Positions 45,438-54,352 of a DNA stretch of 64,000 nt are shown here, piece after piece. The position numbers and the translations under genes are program-made. The notes under the pieces are model-generated. The model was not told the origin of the DNA. It saw nothing but the letters and a program-made list of their open reading frames with translations, and did not search any database. Source of the DNA: Eubacteriaceae bacterium (GTDB lineage: Bacteria; Bacillota; Clostridia; Lachnospirales; Lachnospiraceae); contig CABIWJ010000004.1 of the NCBI GenBank assembly GCA_902362455.1, forward strand, positions 202,061 through 266,060, given 5' to 3'. Each line of letters starts with the position of its first letter. Position 1 is the stretch's first letter.

Positions 45438-45527
45438 TAAGGCAGGCACTTAATGAACCGAAATGCTAATAAAATTAGAAATTCCAAACTCCCACGATAA
45501 GCTGCGTTAACGTGCTAAAACTTTTCC

Positions 45528-45556
45528 TTGACCTTGCATTTTATTAATGTTATTAT
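45528..45556 (+). promoter_or_regulatory. Promoter for the 45.6-kb lipoprotein gene
   Basis: TTGACC (45528-45533) and TATTAT (45551-45556) have a 17-nt spacer, 47 nt before the start codon. Confidence 0.7.
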
Positions 45557-45602
45557 ATATCACTGTGTAAAGCACATATTAATTTTAAAAGGAGAATTGA
45601 AA

Positions 45603-46436
45603 ATGAAGAGAAACGTAACAAAAGTAGTAAGTGTATTACTTGTCTTAGTTATGGCAATGTCGCTCATGGCATGTGGTTCAAAGAAATCAGATGACAAAAA
45701 GAGCAACAAGAATTTAGCATCACTTACAGCAGAGGAATTAGTAAACAAAGTATCAGAAGCTACTACAGATGTAAAAGGTATTTCATCAAAGATTACATTA
45801 GATGCTGCAGTATCAGCTTCAGGAATGGATATGTCAATATCTGGTACAGTTGAATCAAAGGCAAATGTTGATCCAGCTGAATCATATGTAAAAGTAGATT
45901 TATCATCAAATGCGTTAGGTCAAGAAAGAAATGTTAATTCTGAAGTGTATATGGTAAAGAATGATGACAAGATTGATACTTATACATTATATGATGGTGA
46001 ATGGTCATATGAATCAGCAGATGCATCAGAATATACAGATAGTATTAATGATGTTATAGAACAGTTACAGTCAATTGATTATAAAGAAGTTTCTAAATAT
46101 TTTGGAGAAGGAAAAGTAGAGAAAAAGAATGGTAACTACCAGTTAACAATGTCTGCATCTACAGAAGACCTTATCAGCAAATTAGAAGAATCTGAACTTG
46201 CTGACAAACTTGATTCAGTAGATTTATCATCAATACCAGCGGCAACAATTACATTAAAAGTTGTTTTAGATGGTAAAACATATTTACCAGTATCGGCAAA
46301 AGTTGGTTTTGATATGGATACAATTACTTATGAAGGAGTTGAAATTGAATTAACAAAATTTGATTTTGCTATTGATTTCACATCATACGATGCAGTAGAT
46401 ATCAAAGTTCCTGATGAAGCTTTAGATGCTAAATAA
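45603..46436 (+). CDS. Lipoprotein, DUF6612/LppX-like
   Basis: A 277-residue predicted lipoprotein. A signal peptide ends in the lipobox LMAC with Cys24, followed by a Lys/Ser/Asp-rich tether. The rest is a repeated beta-strand pattern (ISSKITLDAAVSASGMDMSI, YMVKNDDKIDTYTLYDGEW, ATITLKVVLDG) typical of LolA/LppX-like half-barrels that hold hydrophobic ligands. It is similar in layout to DUF6612 proteins. ATG 45603 follows AAAAGGAG. It has its own promoter and terminator. Ligand and role are unknown. Confidence 0.75.
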   Translation: MKRNVTKVVSVLLVLVMAMSLMACGSKKSDDKKSNKNLASLTAEELVNKVSEATTDVKGISSKITLDAAVSASGMDMSISGTVESKANVDPAESYVKVDLSSNALGQERNVNSEVYMVKNDDKIDTYTLYDGEWSYESADASEYTDSINDVIEQLQSIDYKEVSKYFGEGKVEKKNGNYQLTMSASTEDLISKLEESELADKLDSVDLSSIPAATITLKVVLDGKTYLPVSAKVGFDMDTITYEGVEIELTKFDFAIDFTSYDAVDIKVPDEALDAK

Positions 46437-46471
46437 ATTTCGAATTTAATAATACAGATTATTGAATAAAG

Positions 46472-46550
46472 AAGCTGTTAAATTTAGGATATGAATTAAA
46501 TATTATATATGATATTTAAAATCTAATCCTTGAATTTAACAGCTTTTATT
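46472..46550 (+). terminator. Long-loop terminator after the lipoprotein gene
   Basis: Arms aagctgttaaattta (46472-46486) and the complementary aatttaacagctt (46533-46545) enclose an AT-rich loop of about 46 nt and are followed by TTATTT. It lies between convergent genes and may serve both. Confidence 0.7.
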
Positions 46551-46604
46551 TAACTTATAACTATAGGATAAAATGTGTTGATGAAAAACCAGGACCATCG
46601 GAAT

Positions 46605-47450
46605 CTAACTTACGGTTATCGTCGTATAATAATATTTTCCACATTTTGCTACAGGAGTGAAGCTGAACTGGGAAGCAGTCCGGCTATGTCCTAATTGAAT
46701 TGAAATATCATCTGATATAGAACTGTTTTCTAAATCAATATTTTCAGGAAAATAAAAGGTTACTTTTGAGTTTCCGCGACTATACAGGGAAGTAATAGTT
46801 GATGGTAATTGATATATACTTGATAATATATAATAAGGAACATCTTTTTGCTTTTCCTGATACATATATTTCTCAGAAATACAGTTCTTTAATTTCTTAT
46901 CAGGCTTATGATCTAAATACATCTGCTCATTAGTTATAAGAAAGTAATCATATCGCAGAAAATTATTACCTGCTTCATTACGCCCAGAGACATCAATAGG
47001 ATCATCATAGGTACAGTCGACTTGATACCATTCTCCCTCTAAACATACTACATTCCAGGCATGTGATATTCCATCCGCATATCCAGTTTCAATTTCACAA
47101 TCAATATCTAATGAATTCATTAGAAGTTTGAAAGCTTCTGAATATCCTCGACATACACCGATATGATTTTCAAGAACACCTTTAGCTGTATAGTCAATAT
47201 CGGGTATTGTATTATTTTCGAGATTATCGTGGTCATATTCAGTTGTTGACACAATATAATCATGTATGGTTTTGACTTTTTCATAGTCTGTCATTGTTGG
47301 TATTATATTTTCGGTAATGATATTGTTTATAACATCAGTACTAACTTCATATTTAGATGGACTTATATAATCGTCATCGTATTTCGTATAAAAAGCATAG
47401 GCAACAATTACAGATAGTATTAACACTAGAAATAATTTTCTTAATTTCAA
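46605..47450 (-). CDS. Secreted transglutaminase-like cysteine protease-fold protein
   Basis: A 281-residue protein with an N-terminal signal or anchor segment (residues 5-21) and a transglutaminase-like core. The catalytic triad is visible: Cys100 in GVCRGYSEAF, His130 in ISHAWNVV and Asp145 in QVDCTYDDP. Such domains in Clostridia are usually extracellular peptidases or cell-wall-modifying enzymes. The start is TTG (CAA on the + strand at 47448-47450), with GGAGG 7 nt upstream. The last ~80 residues form a separate beta-rich tail. Confidence 0.85.
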   Translation of the reverse strand: MKLRKLFLVLILSVIVAYAFYTKYDDDYISPSKYEVSTDVINNIITENIIPTMTDYEKVKTIHDYIVSTTEYDHDNLENNTIPDIDYTAKGVLENHIGVCRGYSEAFKLLMNSLDIDCEIETGYADGISHAWNVVCLEGEWYQVDCTYDDPIDVSGRNEAGNNFLRYDYFLITNEQMYLDHKPDKKLKNCISEKYMYQEKQKDVPYYILSSIYQLPSTITSLYSRGNSKVTFYFPENIDLENSSISDDISIQLGHSRTASQFSFTPVAKCGKYYYTTITVS

Positions 47451-47611
47451 GGTATTTCCTCCACATTAATATTTTATTAAATTAAAGCAAAATAAATTAT
47501 TGATATCAAATGTGTTAAGAGATATAAGCTTGTTTTACAATCACCAATAATATGATGCTAATATATTTATTATATATTATATCCTAAAATAAATCAAAAC
47601 TTGTTTGAATT

Positions 47612-47640
47612 TTGACACTATAATAATTATATGTTAAAAT
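47612..47640 (+). promoter_or_regulatory. Promoter for the 47.7-kb gene
   Basis: TTGACA (47612-47617) and TAAAAT (47635-47640) have a 17-nt spacer, 60 nt before the ATG at 47701. Confidence 0.65.
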
Positions 47641-47700
47641 CATTAGATAATTGAGTTGACATATTAAATTTGCATTTATTAGAAAGGCAGTGTTATTGAT

Positions 47701-48375
47701 ATGAAAAATGTAATTATGGGTTTTGAATTTAATAATGAAGAAAATTTTAATATGGCCAAAAAGGAATTAGATTATATGATGCATATAAATGTGAATCTTG
47801 ACAATCTAAGTTCCGAAAAGACATTGGAATTATACAATAAATTAATAGATGATAAATTATTTAAGACCCCTATAGGTATGGAATTCTTAAGAAAGTTACA
47901 GAAGAAGCTTTTCGATGATAAGGCAATTGATAATTCTAAGATTAAAAATATTCCGGCGACAATATATATAGAAGAAACTACTGATAATTCAGACAATAGT
48001 AATCGCAGAGACAGAAAAAATAGCGGAAATAGCAACAATAATAGTAATATAAGTAATAATAAAAGTAGCAAAAGTATCAAAAGCAGCAATAATAAAAAAA
48101 ATATTGTTTCTAAGGAGAATAAAAAGAATAACACAAGAGCAAATAGCTCTGGTAATAAAGGTAAAAATAATAAATATAAAGATTTATACGTAAAGATGCT
48201 GATTATTAATCTGGCACTTGTGATTACGATTGTTGTAATGTTTGTAATCACTAAAAGGGCGGATAAATTTGATGAAGATTATTATCGTGAAAGTATTGAA
48301 AATGAGTATGTAAGCTGGCAGAAAGCATTAGAAGAAAAAGAGTCATCTATTGTAGCTGAAGAAAATGCAAGTTAG
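47701..48375 (+). CDS. Unknown protein with Asn/Ser linker and one membrane segment
   Basis: I do not recognise this 224-residue protein. Residues 1-95 form a helical, probably cytosolic domain. Residues 95-158 are a low-complexity Asn/Ser/Lys linker. A single membrane segment follows (about 164-182), then a short acidic helical tail that would be outside if the N-terminus is cytosolic. It precedes the response regulator gene by 82 nt and might be co-regulated with that two-component system. Confidence 0.6.
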   Translation: MKNVIMGFEFNNEENFNMAKKELDYMMHINVNLDNLSSEKTLELYNKLIDDKLFKTPIGMEFLRKLQKKLFDDKAIDNSKIKNIPATIYIEETTDNSDNSNRRDRKNSGNSNNNSNISNNKSSKSIKSSNNKKNIVSKENKKNNTRANSSGNKGKNNKYKDLYVKMLIINLALVITIVVMFVITKRADKFDEDYYRESIENEYVSWQKALEEKESSIVAEENAS

Positions 48376-48457
48376 TTCACAGATTAATCATATTTTTTGT
48401 TTATAATCAGGATAAGATAAAGTTTAATTATAAATCACTTGGAAATGAGGTTTAAAT

Positions 48458-49135
48458 ATGAATAATCTGAAGATATTAGTAGTTGATGATGAAAGCAGAA
48501 TGAGAAAACTTGTTAATGATTTTCTTACGAAACATGGATATACAGTTATAGAGGCAGCCGATGGTGAAGAGGCTGTAGAGATATTTTATCAGGATAAGGA
48601 GATTGCTTTAATTATATTGGATGTTATGATGCCTAGGATGGATGGCTGGCAGGTATGTCGTGAGATTCGTAAGAATTCTAAAGTACCTATAGTTATGCTT
48701 ACAGCTAAATCAGAAGAAAATGATGAATTACTAGGATTTGATTTGGGGGTAGATGAATATATCTCTAAACCATTTAGTCCTAAGATATTAGTAGCAAGGG
48801 TTGATTCGATTTTAAGACGTACGAATAAGTTAGATTCGAATGAGACTGTTTCAGCAGGAAATATTACAATTGATAAGTCTGCACATCAGGTTAAGGTTGG
48901 TGAGGAGACGATTGAATTAAGTTTCAAGGAATTCGAACTGCTATTATATTTCATTGAGAATAAAGGAATTGCATTATCTAGAGAAAAGATTCTTAATAAT
49001 GTGTGGAATTATGATTATTTCGGTGATGCCAGAACAGTTGATACACATGTTAAGAAATTAAGAAGCAAATTAGGCGAATCAGGCGAATATATAAAGACTA
49101 TCTGGGGTATGGGTTACAAATTCGAAGTAAATTAG
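48458..49135 (+). CDS. OmpR-family response regulator
   Basis: A 225-residue two-component regulator. The receiver domain has the acidic pair DD near residue 10, phosphoacceptor Asp55 in LDVMMPRMDG, Thr/Ala (TAKS) near 82 and Lys in ISKPFSP near 104. The C-terminal winged helix ends TVDTHVKKLRSKLG...KTIWGMGYKFE. AATGAGG precedes ATG. Its kinase gene follows after 13 nt. Stimulus and targets are not deducible. Confidence 0.94.
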   Translation: MNNLKILVVDDESRMRKLVNDFLTKHGYTVIEAADGEEAVEIFYQDKEIALIILDVMMPRMDGWQVCREIRKNSKVPIVMLTAKSEENDELLGFDLGVDEYISKPFSPKILVARVDSILRRTNKLDSNETVSAGNITIDKSAHQVKVGEETIELSFKEFELLLYFIENKGIALSREKILNNVWNYDYFGDARTVDTHVKKLRSKLGESGEYIKTIWGMGYKFEVN

Positions 49136-49148
49136 GAGAAATCAGATC

Positions 49149-50636
49149 ATGCATGTTAAAGTGAAGAATTCACTTAGAATGAAACTCGCAGTTGTACTGT
49201 TATGTCTTACAGCAGGAACTTTTTTAATATATTTCCTTATCAACCAGTTCTTCTTAGAGGATTATTATCTGTATACAAAGGAGAAGAGCTTGTTAAAAGG
49301 TTATCATAAGATTAGTGAGATATTGTCTGATTCAGGGGCAATAACGACTGAATCAGCTAATCAGATTGTAAATGTATGTGAAAAATACGGAATAACAATA
49401 ATTGTAGTAGATACAGCAGATAATATTAAGTTACAATATGGTAATGGTGCCATATTACAGCAGAGGTTACAGCAGATTAATTTTGGTTTTAACCTGAATA
49501 ATGAAAATACAAAAGTAATAAAAGAAACAGATAAATACGTATTGCAAAGTTATAATTTAGATAAAAGTAATGGTGGATATATGGAGGTAAGCGGGTTCTT
49601 TAATAAGAATATGATATTTCTTATGAGGATGGCAGTTCAGAGCATTAACGAAAGTGTAAGCATTTCAATGAAATTTTTCGTCTATGTTGGTACTTTCGTA
49701 TCATTAATAGGAATAATTGTAGCATTTGTAATATCAGGAGAATTTACAAGACCGATTTTGCATCTGGCTGACATTTCTAAGGAAATGTCTAACCTTAATT
49801 TTAATGTAAAATATGAAAATAAATCGAATGATGAACTGGGTATTCTAGGAGAAAGCATGAATGAACTGTCAGATAAATTAGAGTCGACAATCATTGATTT
49901 AAAACAGGCAAATTATAAATTACAGAGTGATATTGAACAAAAAGAGAAGATTGATGAGATGCGTAAAGATTTTATCTCTAATGCATCTCATGAATTAAAG
50001 ACACCAATTGCACTTATTCAGGGATATGCAGAAGGCTTAAGCGAATGTGTTAATGATGATGCAGATTCAAGAGAGTTCTATTGCGAAGTAATCATTGATG
50101 AAGCGAATAAGATGAATAAGTTAGTTAAAAATCTTTTATCACTTAATCAATTAGAATATGGAAGTTCAATGATTCAATATGAGAAATTCGATATAATTAT
50201 GGTTATAAAGGGTGTGATTAATAAGCTTGATTATCCACTAAAGCAGAAAGAAGCAGTTGTGGACTTTGTTTATGACGGAAAATTATTTGTATATGCAGAT
50301 GAATTTAAGATAGAGGAAGTTATAACTAACTATCTTACAAATGCCATTAACCACCTTGATGAAAATAAAATAATTAAGGTAAATATTTCTCAAAATGATA
50401 AGAAAATCAGAGTTTCGGTATTTAATTCAGGAAAACAGATACCTGATAATGAATTAGAAAATATCTGGATTAAGTTCTATAAGGTTGATAAAGCAAGAAC
50501 AAGAGAGTATGGTGGAAGTGGAATTGGTCTGTCTATTGTAAAGGCAATAATGAACGCACATAATAATGAATGTGGTGTATTAAATAAGAAAAATGGAGTT
50601 GAATTTTGGTTTGAACTTGATACAGAATTATGTTGA
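49149..50636 (+). CDS. Sensor histidine kinase
   Basis: A 495-residue membrane kinase. Membrane segment 1 (about 12-33) and segment 2 (about 180-200) flank an extracellular sensor region of about 145 residues. A HAMP domain follows, then HisKA with His281 in SNASHELKTP, and an ATPase domain with N box NYLTNAINHL near 394 and GGSGIGLSIVKAI near 457. It is the partner of the preceding regulator. The architecture is like PhoR/YycG-type envelope sensors; ligand unknown. Confidence 0.93.
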   Translation: MHVKVKNSLRMKLAVVLLCLTAGTFLIYFLINQFFLEDYYLYTKEKSLLKGYHKISEILSDSGAITTESANQIVNVCEKYGITIIVVDTADNIKLQYGNGAILQQRLQQINFGFNLNNENTKVIKETDKYVLQSYNLDKSNGGYMEVSGFFNKNMIFLMRMAVQSINESVSISMKFFVYVGTFVSLIGIIVAFVISGEFTRPILHLADISKEMSNLNFNVKYENKSNDELGILGESMNELSDKLESTIIDLKQANYKLQSDIEQKEKIDEMRKDFISNASHELKTPIALIQGYAEGLSECVNDDADSREFYCEVIIDEANKMNKLVKNLLSLNQLEYGSSMIQYEKFDIIMVIKGVINKLDYPLKQKEAVVDFVYDGKLFVYADEFKIEEVITNYLTNAINHLDENKIIKVNISQNDKKIRVSVFNSGKQIPDNELENIWIKFYKVDKARTREYGGSGIGLSIVKAIMNAHNNECGVLNKKNGVEFWFELDTELC

Positions 50637-50718
50637 ACTTAGAGACATAAAATGATAAAATAGATATAAGATATTTTAATATTAAGACAATAATTGATGT
50701 TGTAGAACAGAGGAAGAT

Positions 50719-51450
50719 ATGAGATATAATAAACGTATAAAGCAGGTCGTAATGGTATGTCTTTTGTGTATAGGAATGGTAGCTTTAACAGGTTGTGATT
50801 CGCTTGATTATACAACTGAACAGGAAGATGTTATTGCTAATTATGCAGCAAATATATTGTTAAGACATGACAAGAATTATAAAAGTGATTACATAAGTGA
50901 AGAAGAGACTACATCTAAGGGAGAAGATACTGAAGTAACAGAAGAAGAGACTACAACTGTTGATAATTCTGTTAATGGTGATGGTATTAATGGTGACACT
51001 AATGTAGGAAAAGTGTCTAGTGCCGAAGATGTAACAAGTGCATTACATTTACCGGATGGAGTGACTGCACAATATGTTGATTATGATGTAGTTGACCAGT
51101 ATCCTGATGATAGCTCGACAGATATATTTGTTATGAAAGCTGTTGAGAATAGCAAATTACTAATTGTTAAATTTAATATATCCAATACAACATCTCAGGA
51201 TATTAGTATTAATATTATGTCATCAGTTCAGAAGTTTAAAGGAATTGTAAATGATGCAAAGAAATATAATGCACAGTTAACATTATTACTAGATGCTCTT
51301 AATACATATGAAGGTACTTTGAAAGCGGGGACATCACAGACATTGATTTTGGTTTATCAGACACAATTAGACGAGAAGGATGATGTAAAATCGCTATCGG
51401 TAGAACTTACAGATATATCAGGAAATGAAAGTGTTCTTAATCTAAAATAG
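50719..51450 (+). CDS. Lipoprotein with acidic Thr/Glu linker
   Basis: A 243-residue predicted lipoprotein. The signal peptide ends in LTGC (Cys26). An acidic, Thr/Glu-rich linker (about 55-100) is followed by a beta-rich domain (VKFNISNTTSQDISINI, TLILVYQTQL) that resembles a DUF4352/immunoglobulin-like fold. It lies 82 nt after the sensor kinase and 29 nt before cheV. It could be a periplasm-side partner of the kinase, but this is only inferred from position. Confidence 0.65.
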   Translation: MRYNKRIKQVVMVCLLCIGMVALTGCDSLDYTTEQEDVIANYAANILLRHDKNYKSDYISEEETTSKGEDTEVTEEETTTVDNSVNGDGINGDTNVGKVSSAEDVTSALHLPDGVTAQYVDYDVVDQYPDDSSTDIFVMKAVENSKLLIVKFNISNTTSQDISINIMSSVQKFKGIVNDAKKYNAQLTLLLDALNTYEGTLKAGTSQTLILVYQTQLDEKDDVKSLSVELTDISGNESVLNLK

Positions 51451-51479
51451 CATACTATATTACCCAGGAGGAAAAGTAT

Positions 51480-52379
51480 ATGGAGACAAATATTTTATTA
51501 GAAAATGGAACAAATGAATTGGAGATTTTGGAGTTTTCAATTGACGGAAACTGTTATGGAATTAATGTTGCAAAAATTCGTGAGATTTTACCATATCAGA
51601 CGGTTACACCTATTCCTAACTCACATACAAGTATTGAGGGTATATTTATGCCACGAGATACAATGATTACAGTAATTAATCTTCCTAGGGAATTAGGATT
51701 AAAAGAGAGTACTAATACTTCAAATGATATGATGATTATAACAAATTTTAATAATCTTAATATTGCATTTCATGTTCAATCGGTAATGGGTATTCACAGA
51801 GTTTCGTGGGCAGATATAATTACGCCTGATAAGACAATTAATACTAAAGAATCAAGTATTGCAACCGGAATAGTAAAGATTAACGGAAAGATTATAATTA
51901 TTCTCGATTTTGAAAAGATTGTATCAGATATTAACCCTGAAACAGGACTTAAGGTTTCTGACATTGATGCACTTGGCGAAAGAAAAAGAAGTGATTCAAC
52001 TATACTTATTGCGGAAGATTCAGCTTTACTCAGTACATTAATTGTAGATTCATTACATAAGGCAGGATATGTTAATGTTATAAAGAATGTAAATGGACAG
52101 GAAGCATGGGATAAGCTGTGCGAGTTGAAAGCCGATGGTTCGGTATTAGACAAGATAAAATGTATTATAACAGATATTGAGATGCCTCTTATGGACGGAC
52201 ATCGACTGACGAAGTTAGTTAAATCTGACGAGGTACTACATAATATACCTTTAATAATATTCTCATCACTTGTAAACGACGAGATGAAAACAAAAGGTGC
52301 TTCACTAGGTGCAGATGCACAACTTTCAAAACCTGAGATTGGTAATCTGGTTAAGATAATTGATGGATTAATTAAATAG
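51480..52379 (+). CDS. cheV: CheV chemotaxis coupling protein
   Basis: A 299-residue fusion of a CheW-like coupling domain (about 1-155; EILEFSIDGNCYGINVAKIREI at the start) and a receiver domain (about 172-299) with phosphoacceptor near residue 232 in ITDIEMPLMDG and Lys in LSKPE near 287. CheV links chemoreceptors to CheA and is tuned by phosphorylation. No other chemotaxis gene is in the window, so it is an orphan here. AGGAGGAAAAG precedes ATG, and a terminator follows. Confidence 0.92.
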   Translation: METNILLENGTNELEILEFSIDGNCYGINVAKIREILPYQTVTPIPNSHTSIEGIFMPRDTMITVINLPRELGLKESTNTSNDMMIITNFNNLNIAFHVQSVMGIHRVSWADIITPDKTINTKESSIATGIVKINGKIIIILDFEKIVSDINPETGLKVSDIDALGERKRSDSTILIAEDSALLSTLIVDSLHKAGYVNVIKNVNGQEAWDKLCELKADGSVLDKIKCIITDIEMPLMDGHRLTKLVKSDEVLHNIPLIIFSSLVNDEMKTKGASLGADAQLSKPEIGNLVKIIDGLIK

Positions 52380-52388
52380 ATATGACAT

Positions 52389-52422
52389 AAAGGTCGGCTT
52401 TATTTAGTCCGACCTTTATTAT
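52389..52422 (+). terminator. Terminator after cheV
   Basis: A perfect 9-bp stem (aaaggtcgg / ccgaccttt) with an 11-nt loop is followed by a T/A-rich tail. Confidence 0.85.
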
Positions 52423-52547
52423 AATATTCATCAGGATTGTATAAATGTAGCATATAACAATCCAGTAAATCTTATTCATATATTTAATAACAGCTTAGTA
52501 ATTGAATAAAGTTTTAAACAAATTCTATTTGTAGAATGGAGAATGAA

Positions 52548-53846
52548 ATGAGTGACGAAACTAAAAGCGAGGAATATCTAGAGAATCTGCTTAATTCATT
52601 GAAGAATGAAGAATCAACTGAAGCGAATACAGATAATAATGAAGATATTGGAATATCAGACAATGAAAATATTTTAAATGATGATGCACCTGATTCATCG
52701 ATAGTTGATAGAGATATTGCGGCTAATATGTTTTCAGCTGATAATAATATTAATAAATCATTAGATATTACTGATGATATGACATTAAATGACAATAATA
52801 ATATTAATTTAGATGATATCTTAGACAATACTACAGAAAGTCCGGATATTGAAAAAATTATGAATGATTTAAATACAATGTCTGATAATTCAGATGATGA
52901 TAAAAATATGGATAATGAAAAAGCGAAAGATGAGAAAAGTGACGTGGATAATGTAAAAAATAGTGATATAGACAATAAAGATAAGAAAAAGAAGTCTCTA
53001 TTCGGTAAAATATTCTCAAAGAAATCTAAAAAAGAAAAGTCAGATTTGAATGAAATAGATGCTGATGAGATTCTGGATGAAACAGGAAGTACATCTGATG
53101 ATATGGCAGATTTTGATTTGAATGAATTTGGTTTTAATGGAGATGCAGAAAGTATCTTGAGAGATTTAGATGAATTAGATGATATAGAAGATAAATCAGA
53201 CAGTAAGAAGAAAGAAAAGAAGGAAAAAAAAGAGAAAAAAGCCAGAAAACCTAAAAAAGAGAAGAAAATAAAACAACCAAAGATAAAGACTAAGAAAGAA
53301 AAGCCAAAAAGGAGGGAAGAGATAATCAGAATTTCGCCATTGGCTATAATTCTTATGATTACGGTAATAGCTCTGTTAGTTGGTGGCATATATATAGGTT
53401 CTAATGTATTCTCATACAATAGTAATATTAAAGAGGCTACAAACAGTTACATTGATAATGACTATACTAAAGCATATAATCTGTTAGCAGGAATGAAACT
53501 TAAAGATAAGGATAAAGATTTCTACAAACAGGTAGAGAATATAATGAAAGTAGAAAAACATATTAATGATTTTAATTCATTTATAACCATAGAGAAATAT
53601 ACATATGCACTAGAGGCACTTATACGTGGTATTGAAAGCTACGATGAAAATATAGAGGCTTCTAAAGAACTTGGAACATATGAAATTCTTGAAACTGAAA
53701 TGAATGAAATTGATACCCTGTTAAAGAATTATTTTGGAATGTCAATTGAAGATGCCCGTACAATTATTCAGATAACTGATAGTGGAAAGTATGCTAAAGA
53801 AATAAATGAAAGAGCAGCTAAGATAAATATAGTAGCAGAAGAGTAA
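52548..53846 (+). CDS. Unknown large acidic/basic membrane protein
   Basis: I do not recognise this 432-residue protein. Residues 1-220 are strongly acidic and Asn/Asp-rich, apparently unstructured. About 220-260 is a Lys-rich block (KKEKKEKKEKK-like). A membrane segment follows (about 265-288), then a helical C-terminal domain of about 145 residues with a TPR-like feel (NSYIDNDYTKAYNLLAGMKL). ATG 52548 is chosen because GGAG lies 6 nt upstream; ATG 52536 includes that site. The charge layout resembles membrane scaffolds with a long cytosolic arm. Confidence 0.65.
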   Translation: MSDETKSEEYLENLLNSLKNEESTEANTDNNEDIGISDNENILNDDAPDSSIVDRDIAANMFSADNNINKSLDITDDMTLNDNNNINLDDILDNTTESPDIEKIMNDLNTMSDNSDDDKNMDNEKAKDEKSDVDNVKNSDIDNKDKKKKSLFGKIFSKKSKKEKSDLNEIDADEILDETGSTSDDMADFDLNEFGFNGDAESILRDLDELDDIEDKSDSKKKEKKEKKEKKARKPKKEKKIKQPKIKTKKEKPKRREEIIRISPLAIILMITVIALLVGGIYIGSNVFSYNSNIKEATNSYIDNDYTKAYNLLAGMKLKDKDKDFYKQVENIMKVEKHINDFNSFITIEKYTYALEALIRGIESYDENIEASKELGTYEILETEMNEIDTLLKNYFGMSIEDARTIIQITDSGKYAKEINERAAKINIVAEE

Positions 53847-53927
53847 AGTCAAACGCCTAAAAGAGATAAACAATTTTGAAAGGAAATATTTAGCATAAGT
53901 ATTTTTAATAAAAAACTGAGAAAGGCA

Positions 53928-54119
53928 ATGACAGATGGAGAGTATATCTGTTCTGAGTGCAGAGGATTAATGAAATTTAAAGATGAATGGGAAGATACAT
54001 TAGTGTGTCATCATTGTGGTCACAGCATTGATTTAAAGGAATATGGTTGTGAAGGAGATGAAAAGCACAAGAATTTATATCCGACTAGAAAGGAAGTTCT
54101 GGGTATTGCCACGGAATGA
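53928..54119 (+). CDS. Small zinc-ribbon protein
   Basis: A 63-residue protein with two CxxC pairs (Cys8/Cys11 in CSEC, Cys27/Cys30 in CHHC), forming a probable zinc ribbon. The rest is short and charged, ending in a DEKHKNLYPTRKEV tail. AGAAAGG precedes ATG. It may be co-transcribed with the preceding membrane protein (82 nt apart) and is followed by a GAAA-tetraloop terminator. Function is unknown. Confidence 0.65.
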   Translation: MTDGEYICSECRGLMKFKDEWEDTLVCHHCGHSIDLKEYGCEGDEKHKNLYPTRKEVLGIATE

Positions 54120-54163
54120 GTCTAAAGAAGAAAATTAAGAATGAAAAAAAGCTAGATGAGAGA

Positions 54164-54189
54164 GTCTTAGAGAAATCTAAGGCTTTTTT
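54164..54189 (+). terminator. Terminator with GAAA tetraloop
   Basis: An 8-bp stem (gtcttaga / tctaaggc, one G-U) with loop GAAA is followed by TTTTTT. As after secG, the T-run is the first part of a repeat. Confidence 0.85.
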
Positions 54190-54241
54190 ACTTACCAGGA
54201 AATTTCGTTGAAATTGTCCAGGTAAGTAAAAAACGCTCCGC
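54184..54241 (+). repeat. Terminator-attached repeat, copy D
   Basis: Matches copy C (37583-37640) over 58 bp with few substitutions, including the inverted repeat acttaccagg / aggtaagt and the following aacgct(t/c)cgc. Like copy C it begins exactly in the T-run of an intrinsic terminator. The GC-rich palindromes of copy C are missing here. Confidence 0.85.
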
Positions 54242-54352
54242 TTGAAAAATTCGTAAATCAAGTTGAACAAATATAAAATATCGACAATGTGCCTTTGATG
54301 TGATATTATTTACATATGTATTCGGGGTACTTTTTAATGGAGGGCTGAGAAT

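Noticed and set aside
41050..45440. Classical integron with IntI and attC sites
   Set aside because: No integrase gene is beside the array and the GTTRRRY / RYYYAAC core motifs are not found at the repeat ends. Only the general layout is similar.
11930..46581. Shared ctataggataaaat..ttgatg string near 11930 and 46560
   Set aside because: The match is short and AT-rich, with no extended similarity or structure.
47772..48251. Minus-strand Leu-rich frame of 159 codons
   Set aside because: It is the antisense image of the Asn/Ser low-complexity linker in the + strand gene, with no ribosome binding site.
52514..53419. Minus-strand 301-codon hydrophobic frame
   Set aside because: It mirrors the acidic Asp/Asn repeats of the + strand gene, which has a proper RBS and membrane segment.
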